This document shows positions 34,355-43,578 of a stretch of DNA of 64,000 bases, in pieces. Made by a program: the position numbers and the translations under genes. The notes beneath the pieces were generated by a model. The model searched no databases, was not told where the DNA came from, and saw only the letters and a program-made list of their open reading frames with translations. The stretch is from Mycolicibacterium tusciae. GTDB taxonomy: Bacteria; Actinomycetota; Actinomycetes; Mycobacteriales; Mycobacteriaceae. Where the stretch lies: positions 303,074 to 367,073 of the forward strand of contig NZ_MVIM01000005.1 in NCBI RefSeq assembly GCF_002086795.1, read 5' to 3'. How positions within the stretch are numbered: the stretch's first letter is position 1; each line of letters starts with the position of its first letter.

Positions 34355-35149
34355 ATGCCGGAAGGGCACACGCTGCACCGGCTTGCCCGGCTGCATCAGC
34401 GCCGCTTCGGCCGGGCACCGGTCATGGTGTCCAGCCCGCAGGGCCGATTCACCGACGGGGCCGCGGCGGTCAACGGACACGTCCTCAAGAAGGCCAGCGC
34501 GTGGGGTAAGCACCTGTTCCACCACTACGACGGCGGCCGCGTCGTGCATGTCCACCTCGGGTTGTACGGGACGTTCACCGAACTCCCGCTGCCATTGCCG
34601 CTGCCGGTCGGTCAGGTGCGGATGCGGATGCTCGGTGCGGAGTACGGCACCGACCTGCGCGGCCCGACGGTGTGCGAGGTGATCGACGAGCCGGAAATCG
34701 CCGACATCGTCGCGCGTCTTGGTCCCGACCCGTTGCGCCGCGACGCCGACGGGGCATTGGCGTGGAACCGAATCCGCAAGTCACGCAGACCCATCGGTGC
34801 GCTGCTGATGGACCAGTCGGTGATTGCAGGCGTGGGCAACGTGTACCGCAGCGAGCTGTTGTACCGACACCTCATTGACCCGTACCGGCCGGGCACGCAC
34901 ATCGACGAGAGCGAATTCTTCGCAATGTGGACAGATCTCGTCGAGTTGATGAAAGTCGGCGTCCGGCGGGGCAAGATCATCGCGATCCGCCCCGAGGACG
35001 ACCATGGACTGCCGTCATATGGTCCCGGCCGGCCGCGTACCTACGTGTACCGGCGTGCGGGAGATCCATGTCGGGTGTGCGGCACCGAGACTCGCACTGC
35101 GGAATTGGAGGGCCGCAATCTGTTCTGGTGCCCGACCTGCCAGAAATAG
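34355..35149 (+). CDS. nei: Endonuclease VIII / Fpg-Nei DNA glycosylase (Nei1-like)
   Basis: Base-excision repair glycosylase and AP lyase for oxidised pyrimidines. The product is 264 residues. The ATG at 34355 is fixed by the sequence MPEGHT, whose Pro2 and Glu3 are the catalytic residues. The helix-two-turn-helix is near residue 155 (LLMDQSVIAGVGNVYRSELLY). The C-terminal zinc finger has CRVCG and CPTC. Length and order match Rv2464c. It overlaps nothing but lies directly after rpiB and converges with the DUF1542 gene. Confidence 0.93.
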   Translation: MPEGHTLHRLARLHQRRFGRAPVMVSSPQGRFTDGAAAVNGHVLKKASAWGKHLFHHYDGGRVVHVHLGLYGTFTELPLPLPLPVGQVRMRMLGAEYGTDLRGPTVCEVIDEPEIADIVARLGPDPLRRDADGALAWNRIRKSRRPIGALLMDQSVIAGVGNVYRSELLYRHLIDPYRPGTHIDESEFFAMWTDLVELMKVGVRRGKIIAIRPEDDHGLPSYGPGRPRTYVYRRAGDPCRVCGTETRTAELEGRNLFWCPTCQK

Positions 35150-35168
35150 GAATCGACTCTGCTGGGGG

Positions 35169-35939
35169 CTAGAAGCCGCCGAAGTCGCCTCCGAAGTCGC
35201 CGCCGCCCCAATCGCCGCCCCAGCCGCCATCGCCGCCGCCGCCATCGCCGTAGTCGCCGCCACCGTCTTGGCCACCCTGATCGATGCCCTGGTCGTAGCC
35301 CTCCGCGAAGCCCTGCTCGTATCCGCTGCCGGCCATGCCCGAGAACAGTGCGCTGAACAGGAACATCGATCCCACACCCCAGGCGCCGGCGACCAGTGCC
35401 GGCTTCCACCATGGCTCCGAATACCAGCCGGCGGGCACGGGGCGGCCGGCGACGCGGCCGCCGGGGTAATAATTCGGGGTGCGCTCGGACGGAGCCGGCG
35501 ACGCCTCGATCTCGCGACCTTCGAAGCTCACCTTCCGGTCCTCGGTGACGGTGCCGGCCGACCGTTGGCCGGCAAGCGTCTCCAGCTCGGGGCCCGGGTC
35601 GATGCCCATCGCGGTGCGGGCGGCGCGCACGTAGTAGAGGCCTTCGAGCGCACTCTCCTTGGCGAGCAGCGCCTGCTTGGCGGTGTTTGCCTGCTCGATC
35701 TGCGAACCCGCGGCCGTATATCGCTCCGACGCGTCGGCAAGCGCCTGCTTGGAGGCGTCGTCGGTGCCGGTCAGGTTGATGACCTGGCCGCCGAGACGTT
35801 CGATCACGCGACGCGCGTCGGCTTTCGCGTCCGCCAATGAGGCCGCGTTGCGCCGGTCGGAGGCCCTCATCGCTCCGTACACCACCGCCCCGAGAGCGAC
35901 GACGACCAGGACAACGAGGACAAGCAGCACGCCGTTCAT
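35169..35939 (-). CDS. DUF1542-type membrane-anchored protein with Gly-rich tail
   Basis: The product is 256 residues from ATG 35939; an upstream ATG at 35969 adds ten. One N-terminal transmembrane segment (GVLLVLVVLVVVALGAVVYG) is followed by a coiled-coil-like helix (about residues 40-110, KADARRVIERLG ... TAKQALLAKES). A second hydrophobic stretch lies near 190-205 (ALVAGAWGVGSMFLFSALF). The last 50 residues are an Asp/Gly/Trp-rich tail with GGGDYGDGGGGDGGWGGDWG. Function is unknown. The tail resembles that of short membrane proteins used in protein assembly. Confidence 0.75.
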   Translation of the reverse strand: MNGVLLVLVVLVVVALGAVVYGAMRASDRRNAASLADAKADARRVIERLGGQVINLTGTDDASKQALADASERYTAAGSQIEQANTAKQALLAKESALEGLYYVRAARTAMGIDPGPELETLAGQRSAGTVTEDRKVSFEGREIEASPAPSERTPNYYPGGRVAGRPVPAGWYSEPWWKPALVAGAWGVGSMFLFSALFSGMAGSGYEQGFAEGYDQGIDQGGQDGGGDYGDGGGGDGGWGGDWGGGDFGGDFGGF

Positions 35940-36012
35940 GGCGTCCAGCGTACCGACAGGAACAGTCAAGATCGGTCTCGAACGTGCAGCGAGTTACGCC
36001 CACAGCGGAGAC

Positions 36013-37143
36013 CTACAGCGCGAGAGTCCTGCGCAGGTGCCAAGCAACGTCACCGTCGGCGTCCCTGTCGGGATGGCTGAAGTACTCGGTGTGCGCGGAG
36101 CCGGGTTTGAGCCGCTCGGGCTGATTGCCGCTCACCGCGATATCGCGGATGCCGGCGCCGAACAACGGACCCAACTCGCCGCCGAACCAGTCGCCGCGGC
36201 GGCTGCCCCGAGTCACGGGAAACCACATGTTCGTCCATCGCGTGGCGGCAAACGGAGACTCGGGTTGGCATCCGACGACTACGCCGCGACGGATCAGTTC
36301 CTCGAACAGCTCACGCCGCGTGGCGACGTCCGACGTCTTCATGCCGCTGAGCAACGGCGGCCGAGTAAACAGCAGATCCGCTAGGGCCAGCGGTGCACCG
36401 ACGGTGACGAAATCGGTTATGCGCGAAGGCTTTCCCTGCTTGTGAAGCTGTGCCCAGAACAGCGTCAGCGCGTCGTACGCGATGTACGTGCCGATGCCGT
36501 GGGCAACCACGACGATGCGGGTGTACCCCGCCTCGTGCAAATCGCGGAGAAGGTCGACCAGGCCGCCGCGAACGGCTCGTCGCGCCGCGTACGAGGGCGG
36601 AGACGGGTCGAGGTAGCGGGCGGAGTCGACCAGGGGCGCGGTCTTCTTGTTCACCAACGCTCGTGCCAGCATGCGGTAGAGGCCGAACCAGAAGATCAAC
36701 ACGACCGCGCTGACGGTCAACCCGATGATCCACGCCGGAACATCCGAATTCAGGGCGTATCCGGACACGAACAGTATTGGGATCAGCAACAGGGCTGCTA
36801 GAACCGCGCTCCAGACGCGACGCCAAATGCCGACGAGGGCGTCGGGCACGTTGGCGGGCCGCCGCAGGAAGAGCCGCAGCGCCGTCGACGCAACGCCGGC
36901 GTACTTGCCCGCCGTCATCAGGAATGGCCAGTGGTATTCGAAGAAGTCGACCGGACCAGGGGCAACGTAGCGGCGCGCTTCGTAGGTGTCGGTGACCTCG
37001 GCCGGGCGCGGGTGGTAGTCCCATCTCCCGTCGACTGGATGCAGTGCCGTTCTCACGAACGCGTCGAACGTCTCCATCGGGCGTATCTCGCACATTCCAT
37101 GAACGACGACGACCGCTGTGCGTCCCGGATCCTCCGCTGCCAT
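36013..37143 (-). CDS. Membrane alpha/beta-hydrolase-like protein lacking the nucleophile
   Basis: The product is 376 residues from ATG 37143 after an AGAAGGTGAC site. The N-terminal VVVVHGMCEI (residues 11-20) is the HG oxyanion strand. Two close transmembrane segments follow at about 112-132 and 138-158. The nucleophile elbow reads AHGIG at 214-218, where hydrolases have GxSxG, so the catalytic Ser is Gly. Unless another Ser compensates, this is a pseudo-enzyme, perhaps a lipid binder or sensor. It is divergent from a GAF-PP2C phosphatase, 207 bases away. Confidence 0.7.
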   Translation of the reverse strand: MAAEDPGRTAVVVVHGMCEIRPMETFDAFVRTALHPVDGRWDYHPRPAEVTDTYEARRYVAPGPVDFFEYHWPFLMTAGKYAGVASTALRLFLRRPANVPDALVGIWRRVWSAVLAALLLIPILFVSGYALNSDVPAWIIGLTVSAVVLIFWFGLYRMLARALVNKKTAPLVDSARYLDPSPPSYAARRAVRGGLVDLLRDLHEAGYTRIVVVAHGIGTYIAYDALTLFWAQLHKQGKPSRITDFVTVGAPLALADLLFTRPPLLSGMKTSDVATRRELFEELIRRGVVVGCQPESPFAATRWTNMWFPVTRGSRRGDWFGGELGPLFGAGIRDIAVSGNQPERLKPGSAHTEYFSHPDRDADGDVAWHLRRTLAL

Positions 37144-37350
37144 GTCACCTTCTAAGACTGTTGTGTCGCGAGGAGAGTCCGCGATCCCGATAAATTCTCG
37201 ACCACAACGCGTGCGCGCGCCTGGAATCTCGGCAGACCGCGCGGGCCGGTGCCGCCCCGCTGCAGTTGCCGCGCTTTCCGCAATCGCGTACACCACCCTG
37301 CTCTGCCAAATATCGTTTCGCCTAACGCGGGATCGAGCGATGGGGGACGC

Positions 37351-38619
37351 GTGGTTCAAGAGCTCGGGCGTGAGGCCGTGACAGCCGAAGTCGTCCGTGA
37401 AGGCTTCGTGCTCGCCGCCGAGGTCGAAGATGCCCGGATGCGCTCTGTCGAGCAGCTGCACTTGCTGGGCTCAGAACCCGAAGAGCGATTTTCCCGCATC
37501 ACCCGGATGGCGCGACAGGTGTTCGGTGTGCCGATGGCCGCGGTGTCGCTGGTCGATCGCGATTGCCAGTGGTTCAAACAGAACGATGGTCTTGACCTGG
37601 CCGGCACGGTACCCCGGGAGCAGACCATCTGTCGGGCGACCATCGCGCGCATGTACATGAACGTCGATGAACCGGCCCTGATCATCGAGGATGCGCGCCA
37701 GGAGCCGGATTTCTGCGAATTGCCCGCGATCAAGGCCGAAGGCGGCGTGCGCTTCTACGCCGGCTACCCACTGTTCGGCCCCGGCGGTCACCCTGTCGGC
37801 ACGTTCTGCATCTACGACACCAAACCGCGCTCGCTCGACAGCGAGCAGGTGGAGACGTTTCGCGAGTTGGCCGGCTGGGTTCAGCGGGAGCTGGAACGGT
37901 TCGACGAGATGGATCGTGCCACGCAGGTGCAAAGTCATCTGCTGCCGCGACCCCTCGGCGATCTGCCGGGATACACGATGTGCGCCTTGTGTTTACCCGC
38001 CTTCGCGGTCGGCGGTGACTTCTACGACCATTACAGCTCGCAGCGCGGCGTGATCTTCACCGTCGCCGACGTGATGGGAAAGGGACTCGGCGCGGCGATC
38101 CTGACCGCCAGCGTGCGATCAGCCCTTCGCGCGGCGTCGCGGGCTGTCGACGAAATGGATCACCGTGCCGACCTCGCCGACGCGGTGAACTCCGTGTCGG
38201 CGCAATTGTCCGACGATCTCGTCAGTACCGAAACCTTCGTCACGCTGTTTCATGCGCGACTGGACATCGCCACGGGAGCAGTGCGCTACGTCGACGCCGG
38301 ACATGGTCTTGCCCTGATAGTGCGGAAAACCGGTGTCGTCGAACGGTTGCCGAGCGAGGGTCTGCCGCTCGGCGTGATGCCCGACGAAGAGTGGGTGTCG
38401 CATGACGTGATGCTCGAAGACGGTGAAACGCTCGTCATCGCGTCCGACGGCGTGCTGGATCTGATCGGTGACGGCGCCGATGTCCGTCCTGCGTTGGAGT
38501 TCGTGGCGCAATATCCCGATCCCGTCGAGCTGTGCTCTCGAGCACGTGCCCTCGCGGAGGCGGGCGCCGCACTCGACGACGTCACCCTGGTCGCAATCCA
38601 GAAGACACCCGCCGATTGA
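37351..38619 (+). CDS. GAF domain PP2C-type (SpoIIE/RsbU-like) phosphatase
   Basis: The product is 422 residues from the GTG at 37351, which follows GGGGGA; a GTG at 37378 is also possible. A GAF domain spans about residues 30-170 (VFGVPMAAVSLVDRDCQWFK, ICRATI, FYAGYPL). A PP2C-type phosphatase follows, with VGGDFYDHY near 225, FTVADVMGKGLGAAI near 240, VDAGHG near 315 and IASDGVLDL near 367. These carry the metal-binding Asp residues. Such proteins dephosphorylate anti-anti-sigma factors in partner-switching stress pathways. The GAF domain would sense redox or ligand signals. No partner sigma or STAS gene is in the window. Confidence 0.85.
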   Translation: MVQELGREAVTAEVVREGFVLAAEVEDARMRSVEQLHLLGSEPEERFSRITRMARQVFGVPMAAVSLVDRDCQWFKQNDGLDLAGTVPREQTICRATIARMYMNVDEPALIIEDARQEPDFCELPAIKAEGGVRFYAGYPLFGPGGHPVGTFCIYDTKPRSLDSEQVETFRELAGWVQRELERFDEMDRATQVQSHLLPRPLGDLPGYTMCALCLPAFAVGGDFYDHYSSQRGVIFTVADVMGKGLGAAILTASVRSALRAASRAVDEMDHRADLADAVNSVSAQLSDDLVSTETFVTLFHARLDIATGAVRYVDAGHGLALIVRKTGVVERLPSEGLPLGVMPDEEWVSHDVMLEDGETLVIASDGVLDLIGDGADVRPALEFVAQYPDPVELCSRARALAEAGAALDDVTLVAIQKTPAD

Positions 38620-39014
38620 AGGGCGCGGGCGTCGTCACGACGTGGGGTAGCCCCGCTCGTCGCATGGTGCGGGGTGGCCGTCCTGATCGCGCATAGCAGT
38701 TCAGTTGGCCGTGCAGGGTGTCACCCGATTCACCACCCAGCACATTCGCGATGACATGAAGTTCGGCGACCGCAACAGCTCGCGACGAATCGACCGACCA
38801 GCCTTCCTCGGGCATTCGGCTGCACACGAAGTGCATCACGCACCGTCGCGCGGCGGATTGGTTACCAGACGGATATGAAAGTCTCGCTATCCGCGGGTCG
38901 AATTTGTCCTTCGGGCGATTACGTGGCCGCCCCGTAGCTTGAAGAATTTCTCCCGTGGTGCGGCATGACCTGACCACGTCGCCAAGGAGGCAACATCCAA
39001 CCGAAGGAACAGAA
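38620..39014. other. Intergenic region with no convincing gene
   Basis: About 395 bases follow the PP2C gene. A long minus-strand frame crosses the region but has no signal, motif or ribosome site and looks like a shadow. The region should contain the promoter for the small secreted-type ORF that starts at 39015. Confidence 0.5.
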
Positions 39015-39275
39015 ATGAAGACCGTCAATCGGACTGCAACCCAACGGATCGGCCGCACTGCCCGAGCCATCGCCACCGCCGGCATATGGCTGGGCCTCGC
39101 GCTCGCATCAGCCGGCTTGGCTGTCGCCGAGGCGCAGGCCGGATGGCTCGGACGCGCGGCTCACCTCGGCAACCGGTGTGCCGACGTCGGACTCATTTTT
39201 CGATGGACTACGGCCTGCAGACCGCGGGGCCGCCGCCTGACGAGACGCAGCAGCGGCCGTTTACGCAGCACGTGA
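39015..39275 (+). CDS. Possible short exported protein, doubtful or degraded
   Basis: An ATG after CGAAGGAACAG starts an 86-residue frame. Its first 40 residues look like a signal peptide: basic start (KTVNRTATQRIGRTARA), a hydrophobic core (IWLGLALASAGLAVA) and an Ala-rich cut site (EAQAGW). After residue 45 the sequence turns into Arg-rich text of the kind seen when a frame runs out of register. The last 68 bases also overlap a convincing convergent gene. It could be a decayed relative of the exported repeat proteins nearby. Confidence 0.4.
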   Translation: MKTVNRTATQRIGRTARAIATAGIWLGLALASAGLAVAEAQAGWLGRAAHLGNRCADVGLIFRWTTACRPRGRRLTRRSSGRLRST

Positions 39276-39618
39276 ACGAATTGTTCGCGTTGATCGATGA
39301 GTTGTCGCCAACAGTCGTCGATTGAACGTTGGTGTTACCGGGGCCGCTCTGCACAGATATGTTGTTGCCGCTGTTGATGTTTACGGTCGCACCGCTGCCG
39401 TTCGGCTTCAGACGATTCAGATCGAATGCTCCAGGCAAACCGACCCACGGGATGCCCTCCAGGACATCGGCAATGGCCTGGCCGCAGAAGTCCAGCGGCT
39501 CGGGCTGGGCGATCGCCGTTGACGCGGATGTAACGCAGAAGATTTCGCCGGCCACCGCGATCGACGCGGCGGGCAGCAGGAGACGCATAGAGAGATGGCC
39601 TGTTCGTCTGGATGCCAC
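39208..39618 (-). CDS. Exported Asn/Gly/Gln repeat, Cys-rich protein
   Basis: The GTG at 39618 follows GGGAGG by six bases, giving 136 residues; an inner ATG at 39588 also begins a signal peptide. The signal sequence (LLLPAASIAVAGEIFCVTSA) ends at a likely STAIA/QPEP cut. The mature protein has a Cys in LDFCGQAIADVL, then a 40-residue stretch (TVNINSGNNISVQSGPGNTN and onward) rich in Asn, Ser, Gly and Gln, then a Cys-rich end (FTCCVNGRCCVSS). The middle stretch matches the repeats of the protein at 40682-41227 and has the spacing of curlin repeats (SGNNISVQ, QSGPGN, NVQS). No known family is recognised. An extracellular fibre or surface protein is an inference. Confidence 0.7.
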   Translation of the reverse strand: MASRRTGHLSMRLLLPAASIAVAGEIFCVTSASTAIAQPEPLDFCGQAIADVLEGIPWVGLPGAFDLNRLKPNGSGATVNINSGNNISVQSGPGNTNVQSTTVGDNSSINANNSFTCCVNGRCCVSSGGGPAVCRP

Positions 39619-40681
39619 TAATGCCTCCCTGCGGATCGAAGGTGCCCTTGGTCTGGGTAGCAAACAGCATGCGCGTTTTGGCGTCCCAACTGCAAGAGAC
39701 AGATTCGCTATTTCGGCAGATTGCTTGACTAGGCAAAATGATGGGGCTCAGGCATACTTCTCGGTGGCGAATATGATTGAGAGCTTGCATAGCTCCGACC
39801 GGGAACTTCGCCCGCATGAGTTCGGCGCGAACCCATATCTAAGCGCAGCAGCAAAAGTCCCGGCCTTCGATATTTCATCTCCCGTATTGGTGCCGCTCTA
39901 AACCAGCGGTCGGCTTGACGCATATACGGCCTCGCATGATGCCGTCATCGCTGCGTCAGCTCCGCAGTGCGTTGCCCGGATTGGGCACGGCGGTGTGGCG
40001 CGCTTTCGCGGGGCGCGTCGCTCGCTTCCGTCCAGCTATCACTCTGACCGCCGGGCACATCGAGGGCCAGCGATTGCTGTGCGGTGCGAATTCAGTTCAC
40101 TGGATTCCGTAGGTCAGTGGTCCGCCATACATCGCAATGCGTTGCTAAAGCCGGTGCGATGGCCAAGACGCACCGTTATCTGTCCGAGATGCTTGCTTAT
40201 GCAATCGCATTCAGCCAGCTAGGATCTCCAATCCTCCAAGGTGGATCGGTCCGTCGGCAGGTATAGGAGCCTGTTCAACCAGGTTGCCCGATGACACACG
40301 AATCCGTAGCAGTATATTGACTGAGACGTGAATAAAATTTCCCAGGAGTAAATTGATCTATTCGCTTGGAGATCTGAGTGTGATGCTTGACACAGCATCT
40401 AGCAAAGGAATATGTTTCATGGGTATCTGGCTCGCTGAGGCACGGGAGGGAGCAGTCGGTGATGGCGCCACATAACAATCTCGTCAAGTTGCGCCAGTCG
40501 CCCTCGGCCTGCATCCAAACGCAGCGGTCGCCTCCGTCTTCATGATGTTGCAGCGACGGATCGCGGTCCGTTCGCATTTCCGCGGTCGGAATTGACTCCG
40601 GCTTAATCTCGCATGCATTCCCCACAGCAAATTTTATACCGAACAGATAGCAACCGGAAAAGAGCGAAGGAGCTCATTGAA
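39619..40681. other. Gene-poor, partly AT-rich stretch between two exported repeat proteins
   Basis: No frame here shows a ribosome site and a plausible protein together. The sequence is clearly richer in A and T from about 40290 to 40420. It contains a hairpin of GATGCT/AGCATC arms at 40382-40399. The right part should hold the promoter of the gene at 40682. The composition suggests acquired or decaying DNA. Confidence 0.5.
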
Positions 40682-41227
40682 ATGGCCAATCACAGAATGC
40701 CGCGTAAGCCGTCCACGCTGAATCGGACCGTGGGCGTCGGCCTGGTCGCCGGCGGTATGGCTTTGAGTGGTGTCGCGCTCACCATGTCGACGGCCGCCGC
40801 GCCCGAAGCAAACGCGGCATGTGGAAAACGATTCGTGGTTTTCGGGAACACCGGCACCAATAACCCGAACACACTCAACTACGGCTCCGGTAACAACCTG
40901 AACTTCCAGGGCAACTTCACCGGGGGCAATCTGAGCGGCAGCCAAACCTCGAGCACAGGCAACAACACCAGCGGGAACACCACCAATCCGACAACCTGCA
41001 CTGTCACGCAAACTCCCAGCCTGTTCCCGACGTTCCCGAGCACCAACTTCTTCGGCAACACCGGAACCAACAACCCGAACACCTTCAATGTGTTCTCGGG
41101 CAACAACATCAACGCCCAGTTCAGTGGCTTCGGGCCGAACGCCAGCGGCGATCAGAGCGCGACCACTGGCAATAACGGAAGCACGAACACAGGGAACGCA
41201 ACCACGGATACCAGCGTCGGTCCGTAG
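40682..41227 (+). CDS. Exported Asn/Thr/Gly-rich repeat protein
   Basis: The ATG at 40682, after GAAGGAG, gives 181 residues. The signal region has a basic start (NHRMPRKPSTLNRT) and a hydrophobic core (VGVGLVAGGMALSGVALTM), with a likely cut after PEANA. The mature protein is made of two imperfect copies of about 50 residues, each beginning with FGNTGTNNPNT and containing SGNNLNFQ or SGNNINAQ, then a QS or QT and a run of TGNN. The second copy aligns well with the repeat in the convergent protein at 39208-39618. Only two Cys are present, one in each half. No enzymatic motif is seen. Surface assembly or biofilm function is an inference. Confidence 0.75.
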   Translation: MANHRMPRKPSTLNRTVGVGLVAGGMALSGVALTMSTAAAPEANAACGKRFVVFGNTGTNNPNTLNYGSGNNLNFQGNFTGGNLSGSQTSSTGNNTSGNTTNPTTCTVTQTPSLFPTFPSTNFFGNTGTNNPNTFNVFSGNNINAQFSGFGPNASGDQSATTGNNGSTNTGNATTDTSVGP

Positions 41228-41863
41228 GGGGCCGTCGCGGCTTCGGTGCGACGCTGGACCGACCGTGTAGCGGCGGTCCAGCGTCGGCGCCGGGGTCGCC
41301 CGATGCTGGGACCGACTTCACACCGGCCAGCGCCACGCCGTTGTCACGCTCGGGCTTCGCATAGCCTGCGGCGGCTGCGAAGTCGGCAACACCGCAGTGG
41401 ACACCCAGGTGTTCGAGGACGACACGAGCTCGGCTTCGCGACTCTCGGCGCGCTGGGCCGCTCAGCAGTTGACATGGTGGGCAACGTGATTCCGCTGTCG
41501 GCTGCGATCTACTGCCGAATGTGGCCGATCTCGAACCAGCCGACGAGGGTAACCGCAAGGATGACGGCACACTCTGCCTCCTCTGTGCCTACGGTGGTTA
41601 CCCCGACAATTGACACCCGCAGTGGCGGTTCCACGACGTCAGTCGACGACCGGGCTCCGACGCCGCGGTGCGCTACACCGCCGTGCCGCATCCGGCGTTC
41701 GGTGTCGAACCTCCGTCAATATTTGGGACCGTTGTTTCCTCGGGCAGCTGGGATCCCTGAGAATTCGAATTGGGTGCTCGGCGGAGGGGCGGACCGTCTG
41801 CCCGGGCTACGCTTCGAATTGGTGGGCGACCAGCGAAAGCCGCCTCACCACGTTCGACCTGAG
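41228..41863. other. Intergenic region with only degraded-looking frames
   Basis: Frames on both strands here lack ribosome sites and change register often. Short pieces look protein-like (for example YTAVPHPAFGVEPPS around 41670-41715) and then hit stops, as if an old gene had decayed. Nothing can be named. Confidence 0.45.
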
Positions 41864-41934
41864 AGCGGGCGACGGGAATCGAACCCGCGTAGCTAGTTTG
41901 GAAGACTAGGGCTCTACCATTGAGCTACGCCCGC
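41864..41934 (-). tRNA. tRNA-Gly (anticodon UCC)
   Basis: On the minus strand the acceptor stem GCGGGCG/CGCCCGC pairs 41928-41934 with 41865-41871. The anticodon stem CTAGT/ACTAG encloses CTTCCAA, giving UCC. The T-arm has GGTTCGATTCC. The discriminator base is U and no CCA is encoded. Length 71. Confidence 0.93.
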
Positions 41935-42053
41935 GTGTGTTGCACCAGGAGACTGTACCGGCGCCCGCGGAATCATCCAATTGAAGGCAGGGCGCGTCCA
42001 GGCCGTAGTATCTCGCGTGGTCGTTCTGTGTTTTGAGGGCGACCGCATCGGCG

Positions 42054-42127
42054 CGGGGTGTAGCGCAGCTTGGTAGCGCATCCGCTTTGGGAGCGGAAGG
42101 CCGCAGGTTCAAATCCTGTCACCCCGA
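42054..42127 (+). tRNA. tRNA-Pro (anticodon UGG)
   Basis: The acceptor stem CGGGGTG/CACCCCG pairs 42054-42060 with 42120-42126. The anticodon stem TCCGC/GCGGA encloses TTTGGGA, giving UGG. The T-arm has GGTTCAAATCC. No CCA is encoded. Length 74. It lies 50 bases before the trigger factor gene. Confidence 0.94.
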
Positions 42128-42177
42128 CTGCACCCTAGATAGACAAGACCCACCCAGGATCAATGAGGAGCATGAGC

Positions 42178-43578
42178 GTGAAGAGCACCGTCGAGAAGTT
42201 GAGCCCGACCAGGGTTCGCATCAACGTGGAGGTGCCCTTCACCGAGCTCGAACCCGAGTTCGATCGCGCCTTCAAGCAGCTGGCCAGCCAGGTTCGGCTG
42301 CCCGGATTCCGGCCCGGCAAGGCGCCGCGCAAGCTGCTCGAGGCCCGCTTCGGCCGCGAGGCCATGCTGGACCAGGTCGTCAACGAGGCACTTCCCGGCC
42401 GCTACAGCGAGGCGGTGACGTCCTCGGATCTGCGCCCGATCGGCCAGCCGGACATCGAGGTCACCAAGAAGGAGTACGGCGAGGACCTCGAGTTCACCGC
42501 CGAGGTCGACGTCCGCCCCGAGATCGACCTCCCGGACCTTGACGCGCTGGAGCTCACGGTCGACGCCATCGAGATCAGCGACGAAGAGGTGGACGCCGAG
42601 CTGCAGAACCTCCGCGCCCGCTTCGGCACGCTGACCGGTGTCGACCGCGCCGCCGAGGATGGCGACTTCGTCTCCATCGACCTGTCCGCGACCGTCGACG
42701 GCGAGGACCTGCCCGAGGCGAAGACCGAGGGACTCTCACACGAGATCGGTTCCGGCCAGCTGATCGAGGGCCTCGACGAGGCCATCATCGGCCTCAAGGA
42801 AGGGGAGACCCGCGTCTTCACCACCAAGCTGGCCGCCGGCGCGCATGCCGGCGAGGAGGCTCAGGTCACCGTCACCGTGAAATCGGTCAAGGAGCGCGAG
42901 CTGCCCGAGCCCGATGACGACTTCGCCCAGCTGGCAAGCGAATTCGACACCATCGACGAGCTCAAGAACAGCCTCACCGAGCAGCTGCGCAATCGCAAGC
43001 GCGTCCAGCAGGCCGAGCTGATCCGGGACAAGGTGCTCGAGGCTCTGCTTGACCAGGTCGAGGTGCCGCTGCCCGAGAACGTCGTGCAGGCGCAGGTGGA
43101 CGAGGCGCTGCACAACGCCATCCACGGGCTCGACCATGACGAGGCGCGGTTCGCCGAGGCGCTCGAAGCTCAGGGCGGCAGCCGGGAGAAGTTCGACGAG
43201 GAAAACCGCACCAACGCGGAGAAGGCCGTCAGCACCCAGCTGCTGGTGGACGCGATCGCCGACAAGCTCGACATCCAGGTCGGTCAGGACGACATCACTC
43301 AGCGCCTGATGCTGATGTCGCAGCAGTACGGCATGGAGCCGCAGCAGCTGCTGGCCGCCCTGCAGGAGAACAACCAGTTGGCGGCGCTGTTCGCCGACGT
43401 CCGTCGCGGTCTGGCTGTGGCGCAGGTCGTCGAGGGCGCCACGATCACCGATTCGAATGGTGAGGTCGTGGACACCTCGGAGTTCTTCTCCCGTGGCGGC
43501 GATTCCGAGGCGCCGGAAGCATCCGAGGCCTCGGCCGAAACGACCGAGGCCGACGAGGAAACCGCCGACGCCAAGTGA
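42178..43578 (+). CDS. tig: Trigger factor, ribosome-associated chaperone
   Basis: Binds nascent chains at the ribosome exit tunnel and has peptidyl-prolyl isomerase activity. The product is 466 residues. The GTG at 42178 is preferred over two upstream ATGs because GAGGAG at 42165-42170 has the right spacing to it. The ribosome-binding signature [17 protein letters not shown] is near residue 44. The PPIase domain spans about 160-245 ([26 protein letters not shown]). The helical C-terminal domain follows. The end is an acidic Glu/Ala-rich tail ([19 protein letters not shown]), typical of actinobacteria. It precedes clpP1P2, as in M. tuberculosis. Confidence 0.95.
   Translation: MKSTVEKLSPTRVRINVEVPFTELEPEFDRAFKQLASQVRLPGFRPGKAPRKLLEARFGREAMLDQVVNEALPGRYSEAVTSSDLRPIGQPDIEVTKKEYGEDLEFTAEVDVRPEIDLPDLDALELTVDAIEISDEEVDAELQNLRARFGTLTGVDRAAEDGDFVSIDLSATVDGEDLPEAKTEGLSHEIGSGQLIEGLDEAIIGLKEGETRVFTTKLAAGAHAGEEAQVTVTVKSVKERELPEPDDDFAQLASEFDTIDELKNSLTEQLRNRKRVQQAELIRDKVLEALLDQVEVPLPENVVQAQVDEALHNAIHGLDHDEARFAEALEAQGGSREKFDEENRTNAEKAVSTQLLVDAIADKLDIQVGQDDITQRLMLMSQQYGMEPQQLLAALQENNQLAALFADVRRGLAVAQVVEGATITDSNGEVVDTSEFFSRGGDSEAPEASEASAETTEADEETADAK

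Noticed and set aside
39329..39901. 190-residue plus-strand frame
   Set aside because: Its first half is antisense to the better supported exported protein, and the second half has no ribosome site or motif.
41246..41896. 216-residue plus-strand frame ending in tRNA-Gly
   Set aside because: It runs into the tRNA, lacks a ribosome site and reads as Arg-rich noise.
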